NCBI RefSeq assembly: GCF_023806465.1
Contig: NZ_JAMSLS010000006.1
Location: forward strand, 62,001-126,000
Source of the DNA: Thermomicrobium sp. CFH 73360
GTDB lineage: Bacteria; Chloroflexota; Chloroflexia; Thermomicrobiales; Thermomicrobiaceae
DNA: 64,000 nt
Direction: 5' to 3'
Numbering within the stretch: position 1 is the stretch's first letter; the number at the start of each line of letters is the position of its first letter. Shown here piece by piece: positions 36,488-45,114 of the stretch. The position numbers and the translations under genes are program-made. The notes under the pieces were generated by a model. It saw only the letters and a program-made list of their open reading frames with translations. It did no database searches and was not told the DNA's origin.

Positions 36488-37190
36488 TCTGAGCGATTTG
36501 CCCTTGCACCTCCTCCTGCAGGCATTGACGCGTGCTGGCCAGACGGGGCGGCTCGTGCTCCGGACGCATACTGAAGAGGTGACACTCCTGTTCGACCGTG
36601 GGCGGGTTGCGGCTGTATCCAGTAGCGATGTACAGCTGCGGATGGGACAGATCCTTCTGCAGTTGGGCGAGATCAGTGAGGATCAGCTCGAGCAGGCGCT
36701 GGCGCTGCAGACAGTGGCACCAGGACGACGGCTCGGGGAGCTCTTGATGCGGCTAGGATTCGTGACGCACCAACAAGTGAAACGTGCCCTCGCGAACCAG
36801 TTCGAAGAGGTGCTGGTCCGCGTGTTGACGGCGCCGGACGCAACATTCGTCTTTCTTCCTGAGCCGGTACTCCTCCCCAGCGACGAGACAGTGCTCGACG
36901 ATGCACCAATGACAAAGCTCATCCTGAACGCAATTCGCCGGGCAGATGAGGCAGCTCTCCACCCCAGGCGAACATCGTCGTCTGGGGTCCCCTTTGCACC
37001 GATCGCGCTGGTGAGCCAGGTTCTCGATCGCTCGGCACTGGATCGGCTCACTCACGAGGAGCGCGAGGTGCTCATTGCACTCTTGGAAGGGAGCCAGACG
37101 GTTCGGCAGGTGGTGCAGGCCACCGGGCTCAGCTGTTCCCGCGTGCGGGAGATTGTGGAACGACTGCGAACGCTCGGGCTGGTGCGTTGA
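36471..37190 (+). CDS. PATAN (DUF4388) domain protein with C-terminal winged helix
   Basis: 239 residues. It begins YGDLSDLPLHLLLQALTRAGQTGRLVLRT, the DUF4388/PATAN opening, then LLFDRGRVAAVSS, LGELLMRLGFVTHQQVKRALANQFEEVLVRVLTAPDATFVFLPEP. The last 45 residues (LTHEEREVLIALLEGSQTVRQVVQATGLSCSRVREIVERLRTLGLVR) look like a winged helix. PATAN proteins are adaptors in motility, chemosensory or two-component systems; specific role unknown. A second, longer PATAN protein lies at 46123. Confidence 0.88.
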   Translation: MPIYGDLSDLPLHLLLQALTRAGQTGRLVLRTHTEEVTLLFDRGRVAAVSSSDVQLRMGQILLQLGEISEDQLEQALALQTVAPGRRLGELLMRLGFVTHQQVKRALANQFEEVLVRVLTAPDATFVFLPEPVLLPSDETVLDDAPMTKLILNAIRRADEAALHPRRTSSSGVPFAPIALVSQVLDRSALDRLTHEEREVLIALLEGSQTVRQVVQATGLSCSRVREIVERLRTLGLVR

Positions 37191-37202
37191 GCGGGCCGAT
37201 CG

Positions 37203-37239
37203 CACTGCTCTGGCAGCTTGGAGGGCTGCCAAGGCAGTG
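37203..37239 (+). terminator. Hairpin terminator after the PATAN operon
   Basis: Arms CACTGC (37203-37208) plus TGGCAGC (37211-37217) pair with GCTGCCA (37225-37231) plus GCAGTG (37234-37239), with a 2-nt internal mismatch and 7-nt loop, 12 bp after the stop. Confidence 0.75.
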
Positions 37240-37437
37240 AACGTGTTTCTCTGGGGATGGCTATGGCGAGAGGAACTCCGTCACGTTCGACTGTATTCGT
37301 ATCGTGCTGACGCAGTCGGAAGAGAGACTGAGGCGAGAGAGTCACCTTTCCCCGCAGTGACAAGGGAGCGCAGCGGCGAGACACGTGACCGTCAGCCAGT
37401 GCTCCGGTGAGACGCGTCTCTCGCCTGAGACCGTCTC

Positions 37438-38781
37438 CTATCCACGTAAGAGCACGACCCCGAGGAGGGGTGCACCAGCGCGCTCAAGTTGCTCTTTCGC
37501 CTGCTGGGCGGCCGTCCGCGGTGTCACGCCGCTCCGGATGACCAGCAGAACCCCCTCGACGAGACCGGCGAGGGCAAGTGCCTCACCGTAGCTCGGGAGC
37601 GGCGCGGTATGGAAGATCACGCGATCTCCCAGCTCCTGGAGAAGGGTCAGGCGTTCGCCGGTTAGCGAGCGACTCAAAAGGTCGGCAGGGTTGGTTGCTG
37701 CTGGAAGGTGACCAGCAGGAAGGAGGCTTAGCGTAGGAAGTGACGTTCCATACACCGGCGCTGGTCGCTGGTCGGAGTTTCCGAGCCATTCGGCTAAGCC
37801 GATCGAGACAGTCTCCCTTGCCAATGTCTGCAGCGAGGGATGACGGAGGTCTGCATCGACGAGGAGGACACGCTCGCCAGCGACGGCCGAGGCGGCAGCG
37901 AGGTTTGCGGCCACGCTTGCAGAGTCAGCAGAACTCCGGCCAACGCCGCAGACGAGGATCGTGCGCGGGGGGAGTGATTCGTTCGATCGACGAAGGACAG
38001 CCCGCAGGGTGCGATAGGCCTCGGCCGCCGGCGAGAGTGGTGCCTCAACAACAATCAGGTCTGCCATGTTCTCCTCCACGCGTGATGAACGCCGGTTTCG
38101 AAATCCAGGAACTTCAGCCACAACTGGGAGCCCCAGCGCACGCGATGTCTCGCGCGCCGTGCGGAGGACATCCTCGAAGTATTCGATACCGAAGGTCACA
38201 AGGACACCAAAAACGAGGCCGAGCACGAGTCCCGCAGCCGTGTTCAACCGTGTGCGTGGGCCGATCGGGGTGCTCGGTGGTGATGGGGTGTCGAGTTTGA
38301 CAACGGCGACTGTCCCTTGAATACGCTGGCCGAGGGGGTCACGGAACTGCTCGAGGATGCGCTGGTTTTCGGCAATGGATTGGGCGACAAAGGCATCGGC
38401 AAGGGCGTTTGCCACGCGTGCGGCCCGTTCAGGATCGGTATCAGTCACCACGAGCTGAACTACATTGCTGTCCTGGTTTCGGGCAAGGGCAAGGCTCCCA
38501 AGCACCTGGCCAGGGTCGTCATTGAGGCCGGCTTGGCGCAATGCACGGGCAACAAAGTCACTGGTGCGGATCAAGTCTTGGTAGGACGCAAGCCGGTTCT
38601 TGGCATAGAGGTCGAGCCAGTAGTCAGGCGGTTGAGCAACAGCCATGAGCCGAACGCTGACTTGGTAGGTAGGTGGCTGGGTGCGACTGTAGCCATAAGC
38701 GACCAGGGCTGCTGCCACTCCGGCCAACAGAACGATCCACCAGCGTCGGAGGACGATTGCCAGGTATTCCTCAGGACGCAC
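37438..38781 (-). CDS. Wzz/BY-kinase-like exopolysaccharide protein with degenerate P-loop
   Basis: 447 residues. The N-terminal Wzz part (EEYLAIVLRRWWIVLLAGVAAALVAYGYS, then NTAAGLVLGLVFGVLVTFGIEYFEDVL near 205) flanks a periplasmic loop. The C-terminal cytoplasmic part resembles bacterial tyrosine kinase CapB/Wze: PAAEAYRTLRAVL, ILVCGVGRSSADSASVAANLAAA, LLVDADLRHPSL. The Walker A site has lost GEGKS/T and its Lys (reads GRSSADSA), while Walker A' (VDAD) remains, and no Tyr-rich tail is present. It is therefore probably a non-kinase chain-length regulator. GTG 38781 follows AGGAGGAAG and overlaps the upstream gene by 11 nt. Confidence 0.85.
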   Translation of the reverse strand: MRPEEYLAIVLRRWWIVLLAGVAAALVAYGYSRTQPPTYQVSVRLMAVAQPPDYWLDLYAKNRLASYQDLIRTSDFVARALRQAGLNDDPGQVLGSLALARNQDSNVVQLVVTDTDPERAARVANALADAFVAQSIAENQRILEQFRDPLGQRIQGTVAVVKLDTPSPPSTPIGPRTRLNTAAGLVLGLVFGVLVTFGIEYFEDVLRTARETSRALGLPVVAEVPGFRNRRSSRVEENMADLIVVEAPLSPAAEAYRTLRAVLRRSNESLPPRTILVCGVGRSSADSASVAANLAAASAVAGERVLLVDADLRHPSLQTLARETVSIGLAEWLGNSDQRPAPVYGTSLPTLSLLPAGHLPAATNPADLLSRSLTGERLTLLQELGDRVIFHTAPLPSYGEALALAGLVEGVLLVIRSGVTPRTAAQQAKEQLERAGAPLLGVVLLRG

Positions 38782-39481
38782 GGCGCTTCCTCCTCGGCGA
38801 CATCGGGACAACGGCGAGCACGGGGAGACCAAGTGCGTGCCGGACGTCTTCCGGGGAGTGCAAGGTATCGGCAAGGTAATCAGCCAGGAAAGCAAGGAAG
38901 ATTCCGACCGCAAGCGCGAGCACGAGCTGGATCGCCCAAATCAGGCGAGCGCGAGTGATATCCGCGACAGCACCATGAGGTGCCTCGATAACTTGGACGA
39001 TCGCTTCGCGTTGCGGATCGGAGAATCCGAAGTACTGCGTGCCGCGCTCGCGCAGCCGCTCCACTGCGGCGGTGGCAATCGCCACCGCTCGCGAGGCGTC
39101 CGGTGAGGTCACGGTGAGGAGGAGGGCGCGGTTGCGTCGCGTCACCGTGATACTCCCCTGTACTTCGCCTGGTTCGACTGGGGTGCCCAGAAGTTCGCTC
39201 GCCCGCTGGGCAACATCGCTGGCAAAGACGTTGCCGCGAACAACCTCCGTGAAGTCATCAACAGTATATTCGTTTGTCAAGTAAAGATAGTACTCGTCGT
39301 AGCGGTACACATCGCGGGGTGCCTCCTGCGGCAGACGTGTGACGATGACAGCGGCAGTGGCGGTGTAGTGCGGCCGATACTGGAGCGCTTGGACGAGAAT
39401 GGCGAGGAAGGCGAGGCCGGGAACGAGCGCCACCAGCCAGCGGCGACGCCAAAGGACGGCGAGGTACGCTCTCAGTTCCAC
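38771..39481 (-). CDS. Wzz-type polysaccharide chain-length determinant
   Basis: 236 residues: a transmembrane helix at 12-33 (RRRWLVALVPGLAFLAILVQAL), an extracytoplasmic region with EEYYLYLTNEYTVDDFTEVVRGNVFA, ending in LIWAIQLVLALAVGIFLAFLADYLADTL (TM2) and a basic tail. It lacks a kinase domain, so it pairs with the following Wzz/kinase-like gene. It starts with GTG 39481, overlapping the glycosyltransferase stop by 10 nt. Confidence 0.85.
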   Translation of the reverse strand: MELRAYLAVLWRRRWLVALVPGLAFLAILVQALQYRPHYTATAAVIVTRLPQEAPRDVYRYDEYYLYLTNEYTVDDFTEVVRGNVFASDVAQRASELLGTPVEPGEVQGSITVTRRNRALLLTVTSPDASRAVAIATAAVERLRERGTQYFGFSDPQREAIVQVIEAPHGAVADITRARLIWAIQLVLALAVGIFLAFLADYLADTLHSPEDVRHALGLPVLAVVPMSPRRKRRAS

Positions 39482-40608
39482 GGGGCGAAGACCTCCTCTC
39501 TCCGGCGAGTGACGCCTTTGGCGGCGAGTTGCGTTTCCACAAAGGCCATGAACTCTGCCCGAAAGCGTTCCGGGCGAAAGCGCTCAGCGTGGGTACGGAT
39601 GGTCACGGGATCAAAGTGCAGGTGGTCGAAGCGGCGGAGCGCCGCAAGGAGTGAATCGACGGTCTGTTCGGGGAAAAGAAGGCCAGTCACGCCATCGATC
39701 ACCGTCTCAAGGGCGCCACCCCGGGCCAAAGCGATGGCGGGGCGACCAGCCGCTTGCACTTCGACCTGAGCGATGCCGAAATCGTCCTCAGCTGGGAAAA
39801 TCGCTGCTCGGCAACGGGCGTAGAGGGCGAACTTCTCGTCGTCAGAAACGCTCCCCAGAAACTGGACGGTCGGTCCAGCAAGACGCTCCAAGGCCAGGCG
39901 AGCGCGACCGTCACCGACGATCTTGAGGGGTAGGCGTAAGGTGTTCGCTGCCTCGATAACAAGGTCGAGACGCTTATAGTGCACGAGCCGGGAGACGACG
40001 AGGAAATACTCGCTGACTTCTTCGGGCGGCACGATGTGCGCACGGTCAACCGCGACCGGTGGATGGATGACTGTCGAGTCGCGTCCCCAGAAGCGCCGGA
40101 CACGATCTGCGACTGTGCGGGAGTTGACCGCAATCGCATCAATCCGTTGTGCTGTGCGCCGATCCCACCGGCGAAGCCAGGCCATGAATGGTGGAAGGAG
40201 GCGCTGGAGCAGGGGAGAGAGTTCTTCGCGGGCCGCGTACTCTGGGAAGTTCCAGGCAAAGCGCATCGGGCTGTGACAATAGCAGATGTGGAGCGTGCCA
40301 GCAGGGACACGCACGGCCTTGGCAAACGCACTCGAGGAGCTGATGACGAGATCGGCTTGGTTCAGGCGGAGTTGCGAGAAGGCGAGCGGATAGAGCGGAA
40401 GGTAGCGCTGATGGCGACGGTGGATGCCGGGCAGGTGCTGGAGCCATGTCGTGCGGATATTCCAGGAACGATAGAAGCTCGGGAGTTGTTCCGGGGCATA
40501 CATCGAGGTGTAGACGGGCGCATCCGGGAAGAGCTCGTGGAGGATCTCGAGCACACGCTCGGCACCACCGTATTGGTTCAAGTAGTCGTGAACGATCGCA
40601 GCCCGCAC
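39472..40608 (-). CDS. Family 4 glycosyltransferase (WbaZ-like)
   Basis: 378-residue GT-B transferase. The N-terminus AAIVHDYLNQYGGAERVLEILHELFPDAPVYTSMY is typical of WbaZ-type mannosyl/glycosyltransferases. YCHSPMRFAWN, then VNSRTVADRVRRFWGRDSTVIHPPV, FLVVSRLVHYKRLDLVIEA and the donor site PAEDDFGIAQVEVQAAGRPAIALARGGALETV follow. The start is GTG 40608, 6 nt after GGAGGTGGAG; an upstream ATG at 40647 has no such site. It probably adds a sugar to the undecaprenyl-linked repeat begun by the transferase at 41809. Confidence 0.88.
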   Translation of the reverse strand: MRAAIVHDYLNQYGGAERVLEILHELFPDAPVYTSMYAPEQLPSFYRSWNIRTTWLQHLPGIHRRHQRYLPLYPLAFSQLRLNQADLVISSSSAFAKAVRVPAGTLHICYCHSPMRFAWNFPEYAAREELSPLLQRLLPPFMAWLRRWDRRTAQRIDAIAVNSRTVADRVRRFWGRDSTVIHPPVAVDRAHIVPPEEVSEYFLVVSRLVHYKRLDLVIEAANTLRLPLKIVGDGRARLALERLAGPTVQFLGSVSDDEKFALYARCRAAIFPAEDDFGIAQVEVQAAGRPAIALARGGALETVIDGVTGLLFPEQTVDSLLAALRRFDHLHFDPVTIRTHAERFRPERFRAEFMAFVETQLAAKGVTRRREEVFAPWN

Positions 40609-40683
40609 GATGCGCTCCACCTCCAACCCCAGCCCATGATAGCGCATGGAGCATGGGGCGGAGGTGAGCGCAGTCTCTCCAGG

Positions 40684-40866
40684 TCAGGCGAGGGGATCGG
40701 GCTGCTCGGCGACCCAGGTGCCGAGACGGACAATGATCTTCCCGAATCGGAGACGCCAATTGCGCGGGGACGATGAGAGAGCAGCTGCTCGTCGGTGAGC
40801 AGCAGCGGCAGATTCAAAGTCTCGTCTTCGAAGGGCAGCGAGTCGTTCGTCAATCCACGGGGTCAT
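40684..40866 (-). CDS. Small basic protein of unknown function
   Basis: 60 residues from ATG 40866, 6 nt after GGAAGGAG. MTPWIDERLAALRRRDFESAAAAH, then SPRNWRLRFGKIIVRLGTWVAEQ: two basic amphipathic helices. Family not recognised. The SD and position inside the polysaccharide cluster support it, but short length leaves doubt. Confidence 0.5.
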   Translation of the reverse strand: MTPWIDERLAALRRRDFESAAAAHRRAAALSSSPRNWRLRFGKIIVRLGTWVAEQPDPLA

Positions 40867-40928
40867 GGGAACTCCTTCCGCCGAGCTCGTCACCCCTTGA
40901 CAAGCCAGGCTCCTCTTCCGCAACTCGC

Positions 40929-40945
40929 ACAAGTGTGTCACTTGT
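40929..40945. promoter_or_regulatory. Perfect inverted repeat, candidate operator
   Basis: ACAAGTG, 3-nt spacer TGT, CACTTGT, about 65 bp upstream of the small gene starting at 40866 and inside the 360-bp gap between the GNAT gene and the rest of the polysaccharide cluster. The rest of that gap shows no gene. Size and symmetry fit a dimeric regulator site. Confidence 0.5.
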
Positions 40946-41227
40946 CATGTGCTCACGTTGTGACTATTTTGGAGCCTTCCGTTGCTCAGTGTGAGAAACG
41001 CAACCTTCCACGCTCGATAAATATGTGTTCGTGTGGGACTCCTCTGCGCGGTGCGCGCTGGCCATGGAGTCCGTTTCTCCTCTCACCGTAGTCGCGGTCA
41101 ACGCCAGTGCTCGGACTTGGATGGAACTCTGTCGCGGGGTCGTGTTTGGAGGTGGCTGTGTGGTCTAGAGGACGGCCGAGATAACGCGCACGGCTATTGG
41201 AACCGTGGTCCAAAGTTGGGAGAGCTG

Positions 41228-41791
41228 CTACTCCACGAACGTGTAGCGCATGATGGGGCGTGTTGGGCTCTGGCGCGCTACTTCAACGAATCCCAGTTCC
41301 CGAAGGACCCGTGCGAGACCAAGGCAGAGCTGTGTCGGCGGGAGGTGCCCCTCACGATCGATCGGGTAGGCTTCAACCGCTGGTGCGCCGGCAGCCTGGG
41401 CGTAGGCGAGGGCGCCACGGAGGAGAGGACGGAGGAGTCCACGACCGCGGTATGCGCGGGCAATGTAGAGGCAGACCAGGGACCACACCGGTGTCTGATC
41501 GATCGCGGCACGTTGACGCGAACGTGCCAGGCGGGGGTAGAAACGACGCGGGCCGAGTGCGCACCAGGCAACGGGTTCGTTGTCCAGGTATCCCAGAATA
41601 CCGGGGGGTGGGCCAGCGACGACGCGCTGGTGGAGGAGAGTCCGGCGCTCGGCAGGTGAGCGCTGTTGAAACTCTCGCCCGGTCAGCCAGTACCACGTAC
41701 ACCAGCAATTGCTGAATGCGCCATTCGGCCCGAACAGCCGCTCGAGGTCGTCCCACCGTTCAGGGGTGACAGGAACAATATGAAGATCCAT
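41228..41791 (-). CDS. GNAT-family N-acetyltransferase
   Basis: 187 residues. LHIVPVTPERWDDLERLFG begins the fold. VWSLVCLYIARAYRGRGLLRPLLRGALAYAQAAGA is the acetyl-CoA binding segment (R-x-x-G-x-G/L variant: RAYRGRGL). A Cys/Trp-rich SNCWCTWYWLTGREF lies near residue 27, as in a group of small-molecule GNATs. Acceptor unknown. The start is ambiguous between ATG 41791 and ATG 41803; neither has a clear SD. It ends the first segment of the polysaccharide cluster. Confidence 0.82.
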   Translation of the reverse strand: MDLHIVPVTPERWDDLERLFGPNGAFSNCWCTWYWLTGREFQQRSPAERRTLLHQRVVAGPPPGILGYLDNEPVAWCALGPRRFYPRLARSRQRAAIDQTPVWSLVCLYIARAYRGRGLLRPLLRGALAYAQAAGAPAVEAYPIDREGHLPPTQLCLGLARVLRELGFVEVARQSPTRPIMRYTFVE

Positions 41792-41808
41792 CACAATCTG
41801 CATCCCGG

Positions 41809-43341
41809 CTAATACGCACCACGACCGGTTAAGACAACTGGGACAGTTCGCAGGATGACTTTGAGATCAAGCCAGGGGGACCAGTTTTCGACGTAATAGA
41901 GATCGAGGCGAACCATCTCGTCAAAGGTGAGGTCACTGCGCCCGTTGACCTGCCAGAGGCCGGTGAGCCCTGGAGTGACAAGCAGGCGTTGCAGGTGCCA
42001 GTCCTGGTATTCGGCCACCTCTTCTGGGACGGGTGGGCGCGGACCAACGACGCTCATTTCGCCCTTCAGGACGTTGAAGAACTGCGGGAGCTCGTCGAGA
42101 CTTGTGCGGCGGAGAAACCGACCGACGCGGGTCACGCGGGGATCATCACGCAGTTTGAAGAGCAGGGCGCTGCGCCCCGTTGCACGTCGCAGCGCTTCCT
42201 GCTGCCGGTCGGCTCCGTCGACCATGGAGCGGAACTTGTAAAGGGTGAACGGTTTTCCACCCTTACCGATACGAGTCTGGCGGAAGAGGACCGGGCCAGG
42301 TGAGTCGAGCTTAATAGCAAGAGCAATAAGCAGCATGAGGGGGGCAGCGAGGACAAGGACTATCGTGGCAATGGCGAGGTCCATTGAGCGCTTGATCCAC
42401 CAGTTCCAGCCCCGGAGGCGACTCTCCTTGATACCGATGAGTGGGAGGCCGGCAACTTCACTGATCTGGACACGGTCAAGAGCGAGTTCAAAAAGATCAG
42501 GGACGAGGGAGAACGCGATATCCAGCTCGCGACACTGCTCAACGACTTCTAAAACCCGGTCGTGATGGGCGGGCGGGAGCGCAACGATCACCTCATCGAC
42601 CTGCGTCGAGCGGAAGCGGTCGACCGCTTCGTCCAAGGTACCAAGATACGGTGGCTGGATGACGCCGCGCTCGGTGCCGAGCGCGAGGGGCTCGAGGGGG
42701 GGCTCGAGATCAATATAGCCGAGGACTCGGTAACCAAGGCGTGGATGGTTGTACAGATACTGCATGATGCGGCGAGCGGCGGGCCCGGAGCCGATGACCA
42801 CCACCCGGTCGACTCCCCGTTCATGGGCCCAGAGCCAGGCACGAATCCACCGTCCGACGAGCCGTTGCGTGACCAGCAGTCCAATCGCGAGGATCCACGC
42901 GTAGATGAAAATCAGACGGGAGGGAGAGAAGCGAGAGAGGAAGCTATACAGGATGACGAGTGCCATCGCCGTTGTCACCCCGCTGGCGATGATCGAGGCC
43001 TCGTCCAGGAAGCTGGTCCAACGGGGGAGCCGGTAGAGACCACGGACGGTCAGGATGAGCAGTGCCAGCACAACAAAGAGCGCCGTCCGACCGACGAAGG
43101 CGCTGAATGGTTGGATGAAACCAGACGGAACGTCCCCGCCAAGTTCCCACGTATATCGGATCTCATAAGCAAACCAAAAGGCGAGTGCCAGCAGTGTGCC
43201 GTCGAGCGCTGCTTGAACGAGACGAGGCAGCCACGTGCGCTGCCAAGAACGACGTCGACGCGTGGTGCGAGTGTCCTCGCTTGTCTGAACTCCCAATCCC
43301 GCTTCCCTTTCGCCGTGCGCTGCCGCCGCGTCGTTGTCCAT
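41809..43341 (-). CDS. Polyprenyl-phosphate sugar-1-phosphate transferase (WbaP/CpsE-like)
   Basis: 510 residues. Four or five N-terminal TM helices (about 40-60, 80-100, 115-135, 145-165), a CoA-binding-like Rossmann region ([20 protein letters not shown]) and a C-terminal catalytic domain. That domain carries [88 protein letters not shown] and the [30 protein letters not shown] ending. It initiates exopolysaccharide repeat synthesis by loading a sugar phosphate on undecaprenyl phosphate at the inner membrane. First gene of the cluster. Confidence 0.93.
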   Translation of the reverse strand: MDNDAAAAHGEREAGLGVQTSEDTRTTRRRRSWQRTWLPRLVQAALDGTLLALAFWFAYEIRYTWELGGDVPSGFIQPFSAFVGRTALFVVLALLILTVRGLYRLPRWTSFLDEASIIASGVTTAMALVILYSFLSRFSPSRLIFIYAWILAIGLLVTQRLVGRWIRAWLWAHERGVDRVVVIGSGPAARRIMQYLYNHPRLGYRVLGYIDLEPPLEPLALGTERGVIQPPYLGTLDEAVDRFRSTQVDEVIVALPPAHHDRVLEVVEQCRELDIAFSLVPDLFELALDRVQISEVAGLPLIGIKESRLRGWNWWIKRSMDLAIATIVLVLAAPLMLLIALAIKLDSPGPVLFRQTRIGKGGKPFTLYKFRSMVDGADRQQEALRRATGRSALLFKLRDDPRVTRVGRFLRRTSLDELPQFFNVLKGEMSVVGPRPPVPEEVAEYQDWHLQRLLVTPGLTGLWQVNGRSDLTFDEMVRLDLYYVENWSPWLDLKVILRTVPVVLTGRGAY

Positions 43342-44208
43342 CGTGCCCCCCAGGCAACGCGCTGCACGGGCGTAGTATAACCGACGCCTCCGGTTCGCTA
43401 GGACCAGCTGGCGAGCTTCGCCTGGAGACGGTCATGCGCACGAGCGGGCATGATGTCCGGAGAGGCTTTGAACGCTGTGTCACCTCGGCAACAACGTTGC
43501 AGGGGTCTTCTCCACATCACGGCGTTGCTCGTTCCGCACGTCCCTTCTCGGGTATGGGGCAGGATCTTTCCCACGGAGACGGCATACGGGGCCGAGCAGG
43601 AGCCCTCCCTGGTTGAGTGGCAGGGCAGGCCTTTCCGCCCGCGTCTCCATGCCGTGCGAACAGAGCGCTCTGCGTGTTCTGTCGATGGTCTCTCGTATGG
43701 CGAACTTGGGCCAGTCGACCAGCAGAACGAGAGCAGGCTGCGACGGTGAGCCTGCTTGCGCCCGGGTGAGACGTCCCAGAGCGGCTTCAGCCGGCGCCCA
43801 GTTTGATGGAGAGTGTGGGCCATCCTACTGGAGAATGCGAAAACCCTCACTCCGGGGTGCAGTTGTCCGGCATTGGCCGACGTGTCCGTGGGGTTGCGCA
43901 ATGGATGGCGAGTTGGGTGCACCTGGTCAAGGAGCGCTCGTCAGGCGTCTTGTGGACCTTGCTCTGCTGAGGGGCGGAGTAAGCCACTGAGAGCTTGGAC
44001 CGGAACAGACCCGGTCACCCAAAAGACGCTGCGAGGAACAGATTGAGCTGCCGCAGCGAACTAGTGGTGTTGCGCAGGTAGTCCAGTCTAATGGGAAACC
44101 GGGTGGCGTGTCACAATCGGTCACCAGCAGGGCGTAGGAGGGCACGGGGAGCAGTGTAGGATTGACCGGGAGCGTGCCAGAACCAGGCGAGGAAACGAGG
44201 AGCGGAGG
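43342..44208. other. Long divergent intergenic region
   Basis: About 870 bp. On the minus strand TATACT (43379-43374) could be the -10 for the polysaccharide cluster, but no good -35 is present. An inverted repeat AGCAGGCT (43732-43739) / AGCCTGCT (43749-43756) occurs. No gene with motif or SD support was found on either strand. Confidence 0.45.
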
Positions 44209-45114
44209 ATGGAACGACTCTGGGCGCCGTGGCGGTTGCGGTACGTCGAGGGGGAAGTGCGGCACCGCGGGTGCATCTTCTGCGAGAAACCTGCAGCTGG
44301 TGACGATGTCCGCGAGCTGATTCTGCTCCGGGGAGCGCGGGCCTACCTTATCATGAATCTTTTTCCGTATAATACCGGTCACGCGATGGCTGTGCCCTTT
44401 CAGCACGTGGCAGACCTTGCTGAGCTCGACCGGGAGACAACGGCGGAACTGTTCGAGCTCGTGACGTGGCTTACGGTCGCCCAGCGGCGGGCGCTACGCT
44501 GCGATGGGTTCAACGTGGGACTGAACCTGGGAGCCGTTGCCGGTGCCGGGATCAGCGATCACCTGCATGTGCACATTGTGCCGCGGTGGCAAGGTGATGC
44601 GAATTTCATGCCGATCCTTGCCAACACGATGGTGATTCCAGAACTCATCCCGGTGACCTACGCCAAGCTGCGGGCGGAATTAGAGGTTTCGAGCTTTGGG
44701 CGTGCCGAGGGCGTCGTGCCGCAGGCGGGAGCAATCGTCTGGCTACCTGACGAGGGGAAACTGGCATTGCGGCGAGCGGCCGATGGCACGATTGTGCTGC
44801 CGAAAGGGCACATTGAGCCGGGCGAGGCTGCGTATCGAGCGGCGCTTCGCGAAGTTGCAGAAGAGCAGGGGCTAGTGGGGGAGGTCATCGGCTGGGGCGG
44901 GGTCTTGGAGTTCGCTGCCGGGGGGCGTCCGCGCCGCGTGGCGTATCTCCTCGTGCAGGCGCGGCCAGGTGCCGATTTCGAGCGGCATGTGGGTCATGAC
45001 ACGCTCCTGTTCGAGCCGAGTGAGGCAGTTGAGGCGTTAACGCATGAGGACACGCGTCGGTTGGTGATCAAGACGCTGCAACGGTTCGGGATTCCGGTGG
45101 TAATGCGGTCATGA
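44209..45114 (+). CDS. HIT-domain/Nudix-domain fusion hydrolase
   Basis: 301 residues joining two nucleotide hydrolase folds. Residues 1-155 are a HIT domain: RGCIFCEKPA, LFPYNTGHAMAVPFQHVADL and the triad HLHVHIVPRW (HxHxHxx). Residues about 165-295 are Nudix with the box GHIEPGEAAYRAALREVAEEQGL matching G-x5-E-x7-R-E-x2-E-E-x-G. It probably cleaves dinucleoside polyphosphates or other nucleoside diphosphate derivatives, with both domains on related substrates. The start is ATG 44209 behind GAGGAGCGGAGG. Its stop overlaps the next ATG by 4 nt (ATGA). Confidence 0.92.
   Translation: MERLWAPWRLRYVEGEVRHRGCIFCEKPAAGDDVRELILLRGARAYLIMNLFPYNTGHAMAVPFQHVADLAELDRETTAELFELVTWLTVAQRRALRCDGFNVGLNLGAVAGAGISDHLHVHIVPRWQGDANFMPILANTMVIPELIPVTYAKLRAELEVSSFGRAEGVVPQAGAIVWLPDEGKLALRRAADGTIVLPKGHIEPGEAAYRAALREVAEEQGLVGEVIGWGGVLEFAAGGRPRRVAYLLVQARPGADFERHVGHDTLLFEPSEAVEALTHEDTRRLVIKTLQRFGIPVVMRS

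Noticed and set aside
37438-38781. Frameshift explanation for the degenerate Walker A of the Wzz/kinase-like protein
   Set aside because: Sequence before and after the site stays in the same frame with good similarity, so substitution within an intact frame is more likely than an indel.
43374-43379. TATACT as a full promoter for the polysaccharide cluster
   Set aside because: The hexamer is good but no -35-like sequence occurs at a 16-18 nt spacing, so it is mentioned only in the intergenic entry.
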